From Flectonema sp. DT1601 (lineage: Eukaryota > Euglenozoa > Diplonemea > Diplonemida > Diplonemidae): 64,000 nucleotides of DNA. The stretch covers positions 248,001 through 312,000 of the forward strand of contig OZ025823.1 in NCBI GenBank assembly GCA_964019425.1. Reading direction: 5' to 3'. The notes under the pieces are model-generated. The model searched no databases. It worked only from the letters and a program-made list of their open reading frames with translations, and was not told where the DNA came from. Numbering within the stretch: the stretch's first letter is position 1; every line of letters begins with the position of its first letter. The translations under genes were made by a program, and so were the position numbers. This document shows positions 20,901-31,002 of the stretch, piece after piece.

Positions 20901-21807
20901 TTAGATTTTGTAAAATTGGACTCCCAGTTGAGGACCTTTCCGATTCTCTCAACGGACAGCTGGCAGAACTAACAAATAGAGCGACGTCAGGTTGGTTAGC
21001 AACACTCGAAAAGGAATCTCGTTGCAATGGTTGACTTCGTACACTCCCCTCCTTCTGTTGAGAATATGACGCTTGACTTGCTGGACTAGTAGGTCTGCTT
21101 GTTTGCTTCTTACTAATAGCAGATGAATGTTTCTGTTTTTGAGAACTCGTAAAAGATGATATTTCATGAGAACTACCTGACTTACCTTGATTACTTTGAT
21201 TACTTTGCTGTTTTTGAGAACTAGAGAAACTGGATACGTAATTACTGTGCTGACTACCTGATACACTAACCGGCTGAGAAATAGCACTTCGAGAATCTAA
21301 TAACTTCCCAGCAGTAGATAGATGTTTGGTATTCTGTGTTGTAGATGATGCTAACGGTAATGGCACTGCAGCCGCTGAAACCAGTAACTGTTCTGGAGTC
21401 TGACCAGGGAATGGCGGGAAAGAGATCCCGACTGTTGTTTCATTAGATTCTGACAATGGAGTGCTCTGCCCGCTGGATGGTTTATTATTCTTCGCACTCG
21501 AATGCAAAACAGATATTTGAGGATGATCAGGATCATTAGAAGGAGGGCAGAGAACGATATCACCTTCCCAAGTAACAGTTTCGAATGAACTTGTTACTTC
21601 ATTCTTCCTCATCGTAGCTGTCGTTGGACTAGTCGGTGGAACCATCGGGTAAGCTGGACTCGACTCTGAAGCAACGGATGAGGTTGATCCCTGTAAAGGT
21701 GATGGTCTTCTTTCAACAAAAGCAAACCTTGGCGTCGGTACCGACGACGGTCTAGATGGTTGCTGTGGTAGACTACCCCCCCTGCCATCACTCTCCTGTG
21801 CTTCCAT
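17992..21807 (-). CDS. Large Gln/Ser-rich protein with MIT-like domain and C-terminal zinc ribbon
   Basis: 1,271 codons. Residues 1 to about 900 are low-complexity, rich in Ser, Gln, Val and Pro (many SQ, QSV and VQ steps) and probably disordered. Around 1029-1122 is a three-helix segment (DQSLKSGSVSHAAVVYKTAF) that resembles MIT/TPR-type helices. The last 25 residues hold CRAC and CSSC, a double-CxxC zinc ribbon. Function is unknown; such proteins often act as scaffolds. The acceptor TTTCACTTGCAG lies 11 bases before the ATG. The frame is intact for 3.8 kb without introns. Confidence 0.85.
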   Translation of the reverse strand: MEAQESDGRGGSLPQQPSRPSSVPTPRFAFVERRPSPLQGSTSSVASESSPAYPMVPPTSPTTATMRKNEVTSSFETVTWEGDIVLCPPSNDPDHPQISVLHSSAKNNKPSSGQSTPLSESNETTVGISFPPFPGQTPEQLLVSAAAVPLPLASSTTQNTKHLSTAGKLLDSRSAISQPVSVSGSQHSNYVSSFSSSQKQQSNQSNQGKSGSSHEISSFTSSQKQKHSSAISKKQTSRPTSPASQASYSQQKEGSVRSQPLQRDSFSSVANQPDVALFVSSASCPLRESERSSTGSPILQNLIQQNQSFESMPSHAGSFGIGQMEIQHNNPSESQSQVSVGKLSRGQPSASPQYSNISQHATTVQSRTSSPSGSIAKRLSAAHLKQLADGSSVAVQMSGKSLQSVGGNSSQPPGHLSASSLRRLADGSLVKVQSESHQTSSVGRRSSVPSVRSLPRRHMTTGQMQMEPQQASLGTYASAPMTQYVVDGQVHEIVTPQRSVILEDGTVLDIIEPSQSQFVASAASQYSGSGQMNASLENITIPFQSSSLRLFEPSKLDEGVQITEQYPSQPLTDINQPSSSQISPQVTPALQRSSSSSSSESPKLGRGKTVPQHPEQSSQFFSEGKLSQTESIVNVPFQQSINVLQSDASVIRQPIAVNVSHDGQILHQSTATPHYLVSDENQPVVPHVSSNSHELQQVVVVQGDAHNNQQHPLVLVPSQTQQVKIPNSTRSHQVVQSGSSHGEQPLIVQSHVIVTQPATQSVQNQGTVQLVAVNSVQSVQQGIHTQPSETVQVQSQNVGMPANSVHQLDEHQSAAIQQSARRSSPEVQHQSQPTRVQHQNLRIAIPQSDLSALSHKAVPNATAIPVSGDNNLSTTLNSLFEREGEAAVKNPTSPQQQRGEFPSRKSSPRSERRRRLPQLVPRISVPDMYVIRSDSNDGIQKGRIPPPTTPYTPKAVQKSIDNLKQFEEMLVNSPTVAAAVKNVIDSKPSVPDESADVPVDRLLNNYEDIMAPLPASFSPTGNPAPRITGRLNEVRKMEQEARLLVETGDQSLKSGSVSHAAVVYKTAFRLLVEGLELCASLWRISPRVENGLPYVRRCMAMCEEVQDRLEGIHEYVAGLEKEKRDNGDRWRVIGFGGGPPPQQAPLPPRQQPVSTPQYVPPANERGNHSFIPPRDFGHCISPARSPTQVHIQTPFRGPQGPQPSFPNFHNAFHGSGQVPYSSNNMHFDNRHSGNHIDPNYNPNNNRVLFCRACRNALTPNACFCSSCGERQ

Positions 21808-22638
21808 TTTCTAAATCCCTGCAAGTGAAATCAATTACTACCACCAAATATATTTTTTAACATAAACAAAAACACCCCCTTTTCGCTCGACGAGCCTTGT
21901 TATCACTTTTTTTTTTTTTTTCTTTTTTATTGGCATACGTTGCAGTTTTCTTTTCCCTGCTCTTATTTGAGGCACGGCATGCGAACTCGCTACGTTGAGA
22001 GAAAACATCTCTACAAGAAAGTATTAATAAGCGACCAACACTTTACCACGAGTAGAACCCTACACCAAAGAGAAAGATTGCAACAGAAGTTGTCTGCTAC
22101 GTGTTACGATACGTGCGAGAGATGGGAGGGTGGTGTATGTCACTACAACACAAAACAAGAAAAATAAAAATAAAAACCGTACACGTGTCATAATCAATAA
22201 GGTTAAAAGCTCTTGATTCCTTTTTTTCCATTCAATACTTTTTTTTTCTTCTAATTCAACTCTCTGCTCAGTTTTTTTTTTTTATAATTTTTTTTTCCTC
22301 CTTGAGCTTTTTTTCTAAAGTTTTTTTATTTTTATTTTACACCTTTAAAGGACGGTTATTTTTCACAGTATGGCATATATTGAAGCCAAATGGTCAGCAA
22401 GCAACATAGCAAAGTTCCACTCGATTTGATCAGTGTGATCCTCAAGGTGTAAGTTACACTGACTAAAACTAACTTTCGTGAGATAGACGTATCTGGTGTT
22501 ACGTTTGCGAAGAGGTTCCCTACTGGAACACTAGTTGTAGGAACAAGAGTTACACTGACTAAAAGAGGGATTCGTAAAGTATAAACATTCACACGGTCTT
22601 TTCTTGGTTCGTTCAGACACTTATTGGTGTTGCAGTAA
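21808..22638. other. Intergenic region, T-rich
   Basis: Several T runs of 9-15 bases. The motif GTTACACTGACTAAAA occurs twice, at about 22450 and 22550, in the 3' flank of the RGG gene. No gene seen. Confidence 0.5.
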
Positions 22639-23358
22639 TTAGTTGCCACCCTTGCGGCCGCCGCCACCACGTCCTGTACCACCTCTTCCGCCAGATTGTG
22701 GGTTGGCGTTAACGTTCACACGGTTTCCACCACGTCCCCCTTGCTTGTTACCTCCTCGTCCTTGAATATGTACAACACTCTTTCCAATGTTGCCTCCCCT
22801 TCCACCTCTTGCGTCACCGTTTTCAGCTCCACGGCCACCTCTTCCTGATTCAGGTTGCCTTCCCCCTCTGCCGCCTCTTCCACTTTCAACGGGTTTGCCT
22901 CCTCTTCCACCCTCAACTGGCTTTCCACCTCTTCCTCCTTCAGCAGGTTTGCCTCCTCTTCCACCCTCTGCAGGTTTTCCACCTCTTCCATTTTCAGGTC
23001 TGCCTCCTCTTCCACCCTCTGTTGGCTTGCCACCTCTTCCGTTTTCAGTAATTTTGCCACCTCTGCCACCTTCAGCAGGCTTTCCTCCTCTGCCGCCTTC
23101 TGCTGGCTTTCCGCCTCTTCCACCCTCAGTAGGTCTGCCTCCTCTTCCTCCTTCAGCAGGCTTCCCACCTCTCCCTTCAACAGGTTTTCCACCCCTTCCT
23201 CCTTCTGTTGGTTTACCCCCTCTTCCCTTCTCATTAGGATTTTCACTTCTTCCTTCAATAGGCTTTCCACCCCGACCTCCTCTTCCTGCGGCCGCAGGGC
23301 CTTCTCCACCGCCACCCCGTCCTCTAGCTCCTCCCCCACCAGCTCCACGGCCTGACAT
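22639..23358 (-). CDS. RGG/GGRGGKP-repeat protein
   Basis: 239 codons, almost wholly Gly, Arg, Lys, Glu and Pro. It begins MSGRGAGGGGARGRGGGG, then has about 15 units of GGRGGKPxEG type at roughly residues 25-165, then RGG boxes. Arg-Gly-Gly tracts bind RNA and are substrates of arginine methyltransferases, so an RNA-binding or nucleolar role is inferred. There is no RRM or fibrillarin domain. The acceptor TTCTTTCCTCACAG lies 9 bases before the ATG. Codons are GC-rich. Other frames are open because the repeat period is a multiple of three. Confidence 0.8.
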   Translation of the reverse strand: MSGRGAGGGGARGRGGGGEGPAAAGRGGRGGKPIEGRSENPNEKGRGGKPTEGGRGGKPVEGRGGKPAEGGRGGRPTEGGRGGKPAEGGRGGKPAEGGRGGKITENGRGGKPTEGGRGGRPENGRGGKPAEGGRGGKPAEGGRGGKPVEGGRGGKPVESGRGGRGGRQPESGRGGRGAENGDARGGRGGNIGKSVVHIQGRGGNKQGGRGGNRVNVNANPQSGGRGGTGRGGGGRKGGN

Positions 23359-23507
23359 CTTTCAATTCTGTGAGGAAAGAATAACGAATAATCATCATTT
23401 TAATAAAAATCACTTCTTGTGAAGCAAAGCAGCCGCCTATCAGCGTCATACCTGCTGACAGTGTGAGGATACAATTTAAAGTCATATAAGATTTTCAGTG
23501 CGGGTAC

Positions 23508-26279
23508 TCACTTTAACTCTTCAATAAAGATTCTCAAGTGGAGGTCCTTTTCATGAATCAAGTCGATGATGTCTTGTAATTCTTGATCTGAAAAAGCTCT
23601 TTCTAATAAACGCAATCCCTCAGTCCAGATTGTGATCGATGATGGCACAGCAGCAATCGCTCCGTAGAAAATCGCTTTCACCGGTTCCAACATATTTTCG
23701 TGCTTTGAAAGCTTTCGTTGTTCCCTCCGACGGATAGATATTTTTTCATTTATGCTGAGTGATTTTTTTTGATTGTCGATATCTGGTCTGTGATATTCTA
23801 ATTCCATAAGATCATTATACGCCAACTGTATCCTTTTTATCCAAACAGACTCGACAGGACTACATCCGACAGTGAGGAGAGAGCGGTCGAGAATATCTTT
23901 TGATCTAATTTCATTCCCAAGCAGATGTTCGACATGTGAACAGAACAGCGAGATAACCGCATTTGAATAGCTGTGTCTTCGTAGTGTGTCAGTTAATAAC
24001 ATTCTTGCATTACGGGTCGTTCCATATTCTAGCTCGAAATTAATATAAACCGACAACAGTCCAGGATGATCAGAATTCTCCTTCGCCGCATCTCTCAGTG
24101 TTGACAAAACAATGTTTGGTTCAAATGCCTGTCCAATCATCCTCGGTATTGCTACTATTTTACACTTTAGAATCTGTAATTCTGTCGGAAGTTTATTTCC
24201 TTGAAATGCTTCAGTGAAAACATTAATTCCTTCCTTCACACTACATAAAAGTGTTTCCATCACTGCGAGACAGAATGCGGCTGAGACTTTTACAGATCCG
24301 TCTGCTGACGTAATCTTTTTTCGAAGGTTTTCCTTCGCAAAACTACTTCTCTGATGTAATGTTGAGATATCTGTCAGTGGAGAATACTGAGTCTCTGATA
24401 GACTGATGCAGGCATGTAGGATTCTACTCACATGATGTTGAGTTAGTTTTAAGGTTTGTTTATTTCTGTCTCTAGCAGTACAGATATCACCCAGTTCATG
24501 AGCTGAATGCCATAAGAGTGAGATAACGTAATGCATGTTAGTAACAAACCACATTTCTTCTAACTTATTCCCACTTTTCAGAGACTGGGCAACTACTGGA
24601 AGGATGACTGAGAAGACTTTTCCTGATAATTTAAAATCTTTATTCCTAACAAGCAAGTCAGAGTACTGAAGCCATAAAGGGATTTGATCAATTGTGTCTT
24701 GTATGTTGTTACATAAGAAATGTTTGCTAAAACGAAGACCAGCCTTGCTGTCTAAGTGATACTCAAATGACATTCGAATTCCTTGAAAATACTGTCCATC
24801 AGGTGTTTGTGAAAGACCATCGAGAATTCTTCTAATAAAAATTATTTTCGATTCACTCATTTGAGATTTATCAACACCAGGTCTCCACGTAAATCTATCT
24901 CTCCAATCACAAGAGAATACTTCCAGTAGTACTTCAGAACTGATTAAGGTGAGCTGCTGCTTTAGTATTTGATCGTTAAAAGGCATCACTTCATACATTA
25001 CATGGAATCCCATAAACTCTATTAAATAATAATAAAGTAACCTTACATTAGTATCAAAGTATATCGGAGAAAGGCAATCTGAAATATCCTCAAATAATAC
25101 AACTCTGTCAGGATTTAAATGAGCGATTTCCTTTTCAGATGGTAATAGTGGTTCCCAATCTGTTGAGCTCATCAGTTTTTGTTGAGACAACCACTGTTGA
25201 ATTGTATTACGACAAAAGTTGTCAGATTCATTCTGATTTGAGTTATTTATTTGTCCAATAGAAGACGGAGGATTTGGTTTTGAATTTTTAACAAAAGGAA
25301 CACTCTTATCACTGAGGTACCAGTCATTGAAGTTACCCTCTCTTGAGGTTCCTATTCGAGGTAGCTCCAGTTCCCAAAATTGTCGAAACCAATTAAATCG
25401 ATCACTCCAACGAGTCAACTCAACGTTATCTGTTGCGGTACTAATGTCAAGAACTGATTGTAGAATAGCAACCCCTCTCTCAGTATATCCCGCTCGCTTT
25501 TCAAAGAAAGCAGCCGCAGCAATAATCTGAGCAACATTCTGTTCAAGTATTGGTATCTCTTTAACGGATTCTTTATCGATTAAGAGATGCTTCGCTGCTA
25601 CTAATTTACGAATGGCGACAGAGTACAGTTTACGTACTGAAGTCACGTTAAAAGTTGCAAAGTTACGTGATTTCCAACTTATGAGTCCACTCCAGAGAGT
25701 TGCAGAAGAAGGAACTTGTCGGATTGCAGCATCCCAAACGTCATCTGTTTTATGTCTTTCGAGGAATTTCGTCGTAACATCCGCCAGTCTTTCCCAAAGT
25801 TGTTCTGAAGTGGGACACTGGGCTAGTGCTTCACTTAGGATTGATATTTGTTTTTCAAATGCGTGTCGCTTCATAGTTCTGTCTGAGAATACTGTTTCAA
25901 AATCCGTTTCAATTTCAGAAATCAGTGAAAGCCACTCAAGTGGCTTTACTGATCCTCTGACTGATCGTAGTTTTCGAGCATGACTTTGAAGCAATTCTTC
26001 CTCAAGGGTCATTCCGTTATCATCATCAGAGCTGCTGAAGTATAAAATAGAAGTCAAGGGAGTGTTAGGATCCTTTACTTTGAGTCGTTTTATAACTTTC
26101 TCTGATCTGGTAGTGAAGTACCTCTTGTCTTTTACTTTTCTCTTAATCCTATCTTCGTTGTTAGTTTTAGGTCGAGATCCATCCCAGAATCGATAAGTAA
26201 CATCACTCTGTCCTCGATAACCTTTCACTCTATGGATATTATAGTCTCTGGTTACATCTTTAAATATTATTTCATCCAT
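23508..26279 (-). CDS. NRDE2: NRDE-2 homologue (HAT/TPR-type helical protein)
   Basis: 923 codons. NRDE-2 proteins are nuclear, bind the MTR4 helicase and act in RNA surveillance and small-RNA silencing. The N-terminus carries the family's basic stretch with YNIHRVKGYRG and RFWDGSRP, then a linker and long arrays of helical half-a-TPR repeats. It closes with EKDLHLRIFIEEL, which matches the family's usual C-terminal pattern. The acceptor TTACTTCCAACAG lies 10 bases before the ATG. The stop overlaps a donor-like GTGAGT (23506-23511). Splicing to either of two tandem CAGs ending at 23455 or 23452 keeps frame to a stop at 23400, adding about 17 residues; this is optional and unproven. Confidence 0.85.
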   Translation of the reverse strand: MDEIIFKDVTRDYNIHRVKGYRGQSDVTYRFWDGSRPKTNNEDRIKRKVKDKRYFTTRSEKVIKRLKVKDPNTPLTSILYFSSSDDDNGMTLEEELLQSHARKLRSVRGSVKPLEWLSLISEIETDFETVFSDRTMKRHAFEKQISILSEALAQCPTSEQLWERLADVTTKFLERHKTDDVWDAAIRQVPSSATLWSGLISWKSRNFATFNVTSVRKLYSVAIRKLVAAKHLLIDKESVKEIPILEQNVAQIIAAAAFFEKRAGYTERGVAILQSVLDISTATDNVELTRWSDRFNWFRQFWELELPRIGTSREGNFNDWYLSDKSVPFVKNSKPNPPSSIGQINNSNQNESDNFCRNTIQQWLSQQKLMSSTDWEPLLPSEKEIAHLNPDRVVLFEDISDCLSPIYFDTNVRLLYYYLIEFMGFHVMYEVMPFNDQILKQQLTLISSEVLLEVFSCDWRDRFTWRPGVDKSQMSESKIIFIRRILDGLSQTPDGQYFQGIRMSFEYHLDSKAGLRFSKHFLCNNIQDTIDQIPLWLQYSDLLVRNKDFKLSGKVFSVILPVVAQSLKSGNKLEEMWFVTNMHYVISLLWHSAHELGDICTARDRNKQTLKLTQHHVSRILHACISLSETQYSPLTDISTLHQRSSFAKENLRKKITSADGSVKVSAAFCLAVMETLLCSVKEGINVFTEAFQGNKLPTELQILKCKIVAIPRMIGQAFEPNIVLSTLRDAAKENSDHPGLLSVYINFELEYGTTRNARMLLTDTLRRHSYSNAVISLFCSHVEHLLGNEIRSKDILDRSLLTVGCSPVESVWIKRIQLAYNDLMELEYHRPDIDNQKKSLSINEKISIRRREQRKLSKHENMLEPVKAIFYGAIAAVPSSITIWTEGLRLLERAFSDQELQDIIDLIHEKDLHLRIFIEELK

Positions 26280-27142
26280 GAGAAGTAACCTGTTGGAAGT
26301 AATTTGTTAATAAATAATACAACTGTTTGCCTTCTCAGCCAATCAATTAATTCCTGTTGTTTGATTTGGTACAGGATTCTGATAGAATAATATCCCCAAA
26401 CAGGTTTTTAGCTGTAAAAAATGCGTCTCGTTGAAGGAAGTGAACCAGTTAAGGACACTCAAAGAGGACTGGTTGATCTTCAGCGATCCCCCACTGCGGT
26501 AGTAAATTGAACTGTACGGGTTTTATAGAATAAACGTCGCAGCGATAAAAGTGAATATTGTGATGTTTTTTTTATTTTAACTTTTTATGGTAACTGATAC
26601 GTTTGAAACTTATCGTCAGGTGGTGTTGCTTATTGAATTCTGCGCTACATTACGCCAAAAAAATAATGACACAAACAAAGCAAAAAAAGAAAAAAGAAAA
26701 AAAGACTAAGTTGTTGTTCGATAGCCTAAATAGTAATCTTGTACTGCCAAGAACAAGGAGAAAAAGGAAAAAAAAGAAAACGACAAAAAGTAAAGAACAA
26801 TAATAATACAATATTACCGTCTCACTCAATAAAAAAAAAAAAAAAAACTGTGATTTTTTTTTATTTTTATTTTTATTTTTTATCATCAACAAATGAATCC
26901 GTGAACACCACATGTGTGAAAAAAGACATGAAAAGAGAGGTTTAAGTTGAGCAACAACCATTTATTATCCACCACGAAGTAAACTTGCCCCCGTTGAACG
27001 TGAATAACAAATTTGAATGTTCTTCTTTTATAATACAATTGCTGCATCATAGAAAGAAGTTAACACAGAGAGATAAAACATAATAAACTGAACATAAATA
27101 ATAAACAAAAAGAAGAAAGAAAACAAAATCACTATCATATTC
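26280..27142. other. Intergenic region, A/T-rich
   Basis: A runs and T runs around 26660-26880. No convincing frame, tRNA or repeat seen. Confidence 0.5.
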
Positions 27143-30100
27143 CTATTCAGCTACGACACTGTCATCTGGAACAATAGTAAACTCCTCAACGTAGTCATCC
27201 GAATTCAGTAACTGAGTGTCGAGTGCATTGCTTTGGTTATTTGATTTCCTCTTCCAGGCAATCCCAATACAAATTAGTAACCAAGCTCCTCCAACAGCTG
27301 CCGCAATAACCCACAGAGGTAAATCACTGTCTGCTCCACCACCTGAAGTCGGAACTGTAGTCGGTGTAGGTGTCGAAGGCTGACTTGTAGGAGCCCTACT
27401 CGTTTGATCACTCGGAGACAGTGACGCAGGTACGTCAGTTCCACCAGGAGAAACGGTACCTTGCTGGCTGGGACCGTCAGTTGGGATATTGGTTGGTGGA
27501 ATTTGTGTTGCATGCGTTCCATTCGGAGATTCTGTTGGGTATGACGTCGGGATGCTTGTTGAAGACGGAGATTCACTTTGAGGAACACTTGTACCTGTAG
27601 ACGGAGTTTTTGTTGGTGGTTCTGTTGCAATTGGCACTTCAGTTGGCTTTTCAGTTGGTACCTCCGTCGGAACAAAAGTCACTTTCGGAACCTCTGTTTC
27701 AGCAGTGATTTGAATATATCCAATATTCATTGAAGGGGTTTTGTTATTAATCAAATAACAAATAGAGTAATTGCCAGACGAAGACAGACCTCCCACCGTC
27801 CAATGCGTCCTGTCCTTACGCATGTTGAAGAATGTAGCTGAAAACTGACTAACAGAACAGTCACCGTTGAGATGAAGGAAAAGAACATCTGAAATCGATA
27901 ATAATGAAGAACCTCTAGAGACAGATATTTCAAATGTGTTTCCAGTGCTAACAAACAAAGGAGTAGCAGCCACAGGAGGTATCTGAGGACAACTAACTAA
28001 GAAACCATTTGAAGAACCTTTCCGTACCCAAATACCAGTCACTCCCCAAGAATTAGTAAAGAAAGAATCATCCTTTAAATACATCAAAGAAGATATCTGA
28101 AGCACGCTATCAACTGTAACGTTAACACTGTGATATTCATAGTCGATTGTTATATCGACACTAATAAGATCACCAAATCCAAAAACCTGATTTCCAGATA
28201 CATTCTGTGGTAAGAAGGCAATCATTGGATACCCAGCAGTCACTTGAAAACTGATAGCTCGTTCAGTAGAACCATTTTGAAGGATGATCTGAAATCTTGA
28301 GACGTTATAATCTACTATTTTATTAAAGCTAATTTTATCAGGTCGATATGGCTGCTGATCAGCTGCTACTATCACGTAGGTGTCACTCGGAAATGTAATA
28401 TTTTGATAAATTGAAATTTCTTGATCACACCATCCAGATATTCTTAGATTTCCCATAAGAGTAATTCCATTCGACAACTCAACACTAATATCTACCAGAT
28501 CGTCTACTTGAGGATTATATAAAGGATCAGCAGGAATACTAATTTTAGTTTCCCTTGGCATTATAGATCCCTTCCCACAGAGTTCTTTTTCTATGAATAT
28601 CGCCAAAGCTGATGGACGCAAACTTGTCACAAAACAATTATTAATTTCAATTTTATCAGTAGGAAATTCATTTAACCGCACAACCAAATTGTGATTAACC
28701 AATCCAGTCTGAAGCTCTACCTGCATATTTCTTCGTAAGTCAGTAATACTACCGGAAAGTGACATATATTCGTAGCAAGAGATGGTTGCTTCATCGATGT
28801 ACGTTATTCCTTTTGGATACGCGTCGTATGAGATCAAATACAAGTCTGATGCGACACATGCTGGTACAAAGGTAGATATCATTTGGTTGTTTACCCAAAC
28901 TTCACATAATTTGAGATCTCCAGAATTATAATAAAATCGAAGTTGAAATTTGTACCATCGATCCCCATGTAGAGGTACATTCAGCCTTTTCTCTCCCCCA
29001 ACACCAACAGCGTGAATCAAGCAGTTGGTAAACTGTTGACAATAAACATGAATCGCAAAACAGTTTGAAATTGAATTATTTTTTCCTTTCATAAAAAAGT
29101 TAATTTGTTCAAAAGAATTACGTCTGATGTAAGTTGTGAAATGTTTTGGTTTGTTAACAACTTGCGCAGCTTTAATCCAGTAATCTCCGTATCCAATGAA
29201 CGTCATTGCACCTTCTCCTGAGTAAATAGGATCCATACTACTCGCATACGAAGTTGATATCGGATTACCTATTAATCCGTATCGTGGACCTTGTCCGTAT
29301 TCTGTGTCAAAGTGAAAAATATAATTTTCTGAACAACCAATGTTGCCTTTGCATTCGATTCCAGCATATGGTGATACACATTTGCACATTCCATTTGGTT
29401 GGCAATTTCCTCGACTTGGTCCTCCACATCCATCATGTTTTCCAACTATTCCATTACATCGATAGAATTCATTAATTATTTTTACTCTTAGCGAACAGGT
29501 GATGCTGTTCGTCATTCTCGGTGTAAAACTAAATGTTATATCATACGTGTTATTAGTGTTTACGTTGTATTCCATTTGCCATTGAAATATAAAGTTGAAG
29601 GGTGCTATGCCAGTTAAAGTAGCAACCTCGTTTCCATTTACAAACACAGCCCCGTCTAAGATAGAATCCAACAAGTAGTGACCAACTGCTGTAAGATTAA
29701 ACAGCAATTGATTTCTTGTGATGATGAATTCACCGTCAGAATTCGGTTGTTTTGATAAAATGCATGTCGGTTCAACTGGAGTCACACAATTATGATATAA
29801 GAAATTGACCGCAGCGATGTCACCAGCACTTGGACCAACTCTCTGACCCACATAAACTGGAGCCGTGATAAGATTCGGAAAATCATTATTACACTGAGCT
29901 ATAGAATTATAATCGTAAGTACCAATCTGCAATACATCTTCATCAATGTCATAATATTGAACAACGTTTGAAGGTACATGTGATACATCGATTGTTATAT
30001 ATTCATTTCTGTCACCCCTAGATTGTGTGTTCTCAATACCTAAAGCAGCAGTTACAGTCCCTAAAGTGTATCCCCCAAAACAAGTTCCAATCGTTATAAC

Positions 30101-30400
30101 GGTTGGTCCAGTTGTGTTTTCTTTAAACGCGATACAACTATCTGCAGTAGTGTTTTCGAATCTCATGTAATTCTCAGTCGCATCAGGTTCTTTATCAAGT
30201 TTATAAAATTCTAAACAAGTCAAGTTTTCCCATGTTGATATGGACCAGTCAATTGCTTCAATAATTCTTTCGTCTTTATACTCAACAGCCACGTAGTAGG
30301 GAATCCTTTTAGGGTCTGACCACAATAGGTTTCTCACGCTTCCTGCTGATCCTCCCACAAACAGCAGCACCATAAGAACCTCAAATTGCAGAGGAAGCAT
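27143..30400 (-). CDS. Membrane-anchored astacin-like protein lacking the zinc site
   Basis: 1,085 codons. Signal peptide (LMVLLFVGGSAGS), then an astacin-family (M12A) domain at about residues 22-203: IPYYVAVEYKDERIIEAIDW, LTCLEFY, SRGDRNEYITI and DIAAVNFLYHNC match. The zinc signature HExxHxxGxxHE is absent; the segment reads GTVTAALGIENTQSR, several residues short. The Met-turn is also lost (YDYNSIAQC). It is therefore probably a pseudoprotease. An EGF-like module follows (about 313-350), then a long beta-rich ectodomain with many N-glycosylation sites. A Thr/Pro/Ser stalk (about 903-1020), one transmembrane helix (about 1027-1048) and a short acidic tail complete it. A surface binding or adhesion role is inferred. 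Confidence 0.85.
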   Translation of the reverse strand: MLPLQFEVLMVLLFVGGSAGSVRNLLWSDPKRIPYYVAVEYKDERIIEAIDWSISTWENLTCLEFYKLDKEPDATENYMRFENTTADSCIAFKENTTGPTVITIGTCFGGYTLGTVTAALGIENTQSRGDRNEYITIDVSHVPSNVVQYYDIDEDVLQIGTYDYNSIAQCNNDFPNLITAPVYVGQRVGPSAGDIAAVNFLYHNCVTPVEPTCILSKQPNSDGEFIITRNQLLFNLTAVGHYLLDSILDGAVFVNGNEVATLTGIAPFNFIFQWQMEYNVNTNNTYDITFSFTPRMTNSITCSLRVKIINEFYRCNGIVGKHDGCGGPSRGNCQPNGMCKCVSPYAGIECKGNIGCSENYIFHFDTEYGQGPRYGLIGNPISTSYASSMDPIYSGEGAMTFIGYGDYWIKAAQVVNKPKHFTTYIRRNSFEQINFFMKGKNNSISNCFAIHVYCQQFTNCLIHAVGVGGEKRLNVPLHGDRWYKFQLRFYYNSGDLKLCEVWVNNQMISTFVPACVASDLYLISYDAYPKGITYIDEATISCYEYMSLSGSITDLRRNMQVELQTGLVNHNLVVRLNEFPTDKIEINNCFVTSLRPSALAIFIEKELCGKGSIMPRETKISIPADPLYNPQVDDLVDISVELSNGITLMGNLRISGWCDQEISIYQNITFPSDTYVIVAADQQPYRPDKISFNKIVDYNVSRFQIILQNGSTERAISFQVTAGYPMIAFLPQNVSGNQVFGFGDLISVDITIDYEYHSVNVTVDSVLQISSLMYLKDDSFFTNSWGVTGIWVRKGSSNGFLVSCPQIPPVAATPLFVSTGNTFEISVSRGSSLLSISDVLFLHLNGDCSVSQFSATFFNMRKDRTHWTVGGLSSSGNYSICYLINNKTPSMNIGYIQITAETEVPKVTFVPTEVPTEKPTEVPIATEPPTKTPSTGTSVPQSESPSSTSIPTSYPTESPNGTHATQIPPTNIPTDGPSQQGTVSPGGTDVPASLSPSDQTSRAPTSQPSTPTPTTVPTSGGGADSDLPLWVIAAAVGGAWLLICIGIAWKRKSNNQSNALDTQLLNSDDYVEEFTIVPDDSVVAE

Positions 30401-30551
30401 ACTGAAGATCCTTGCCTTTAGAAGATAACTTAATACTGTAATTAAATAAAAAGCAACTTGGAATTTGCAAAAATTAAGCTAGGGTCGTGAAGATTGTAGT
30501 TTCATAGTATTGGCTGGAAAGTGATCGACTTCCAGCCTCCACCTTGCCCAG

Positions 30552-30828
30552 AGGCTAACAGGTTGTAAACAACTAAAGAAAATAAAAGAGAAATGATCTG
30601 GGAGTGGGGGGGAAGGTGAAAAAAATATTTCCCCCCGGAACAGTACCGAGGATCGTTCACCCCCAGTTGTCCAAAGCATTATAATTGTACTGCGGGCTTA
30701 CCGAAAAGCTTTAGAAATGTACCACAAAAAATTTGGGCAGCACATAGCCATATCACTCAGCAAGAAATGAAAACCAAAAGGATCAGGTAAGATGACAATC
30801 AGTTTAAGGTCATTACTGCGTCGGACCA
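30552..30828 (+). repeat. Dispersed repeat R1, copy a, with a coding-like tail
   Basis: About 280 bases that recur at 31412-31750 and, in part, at 33131-33190. Shared blocks include GAGGCTAACAGGTTGTAAAC and CAGTACCGAGGATCGTTCAC. Plus-strand codons 30642-30770 stay open in both copies (43 codons ending HIAISLSKK), with mostly conservative differences, so the repeat seems to carry the end of an old protein gene. Family unknown. Confidence 0.7.
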
Positions 30829-30929
30829 AACCATAGTAAAGTTAAATTACTAACTCAAGTAATCACAGTCGATGATTTTAGGGCTTATCTCGAGACTGAA
30901 CGGCGAAAAGATTATCACCCCCAAAACGA

Positions 30930-31002
30930 CATTATCAGGCGCCCCAATAGCGAAAAACTTCTACTCAAAGTGATAGTCGGGAAAAAAGCGAAAGTTGTTT
31001 GC
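30930..31002 (+). repeat. Dispersed repeat R4, copy a
   Basis: Block CCCCAATAGCGAAAAAC followed by TTCTACTCAAAGTGATAG recurs, diverged, at 34251-34328. The core CGCTATTGGGG also occurs inverted at about 34071-34081. A shorter match lies at about 40350. Confidence 0.65.

Noticed and set aside
22716-23422. Alternative long frames over the RGG gene on both strands
   Set aside because: Produced by the repeat period; only the RGG frame has an acceptor before its ATG and sensible composition.
30735-30800. U6 snRNA-like words GGCAGCACATA and GATGACA in both R1 copies
   Set aside because: The essential ACAGAGA and AGCA boxes are missing and the spacing is wrong. The block is better explained as old coding sequence.
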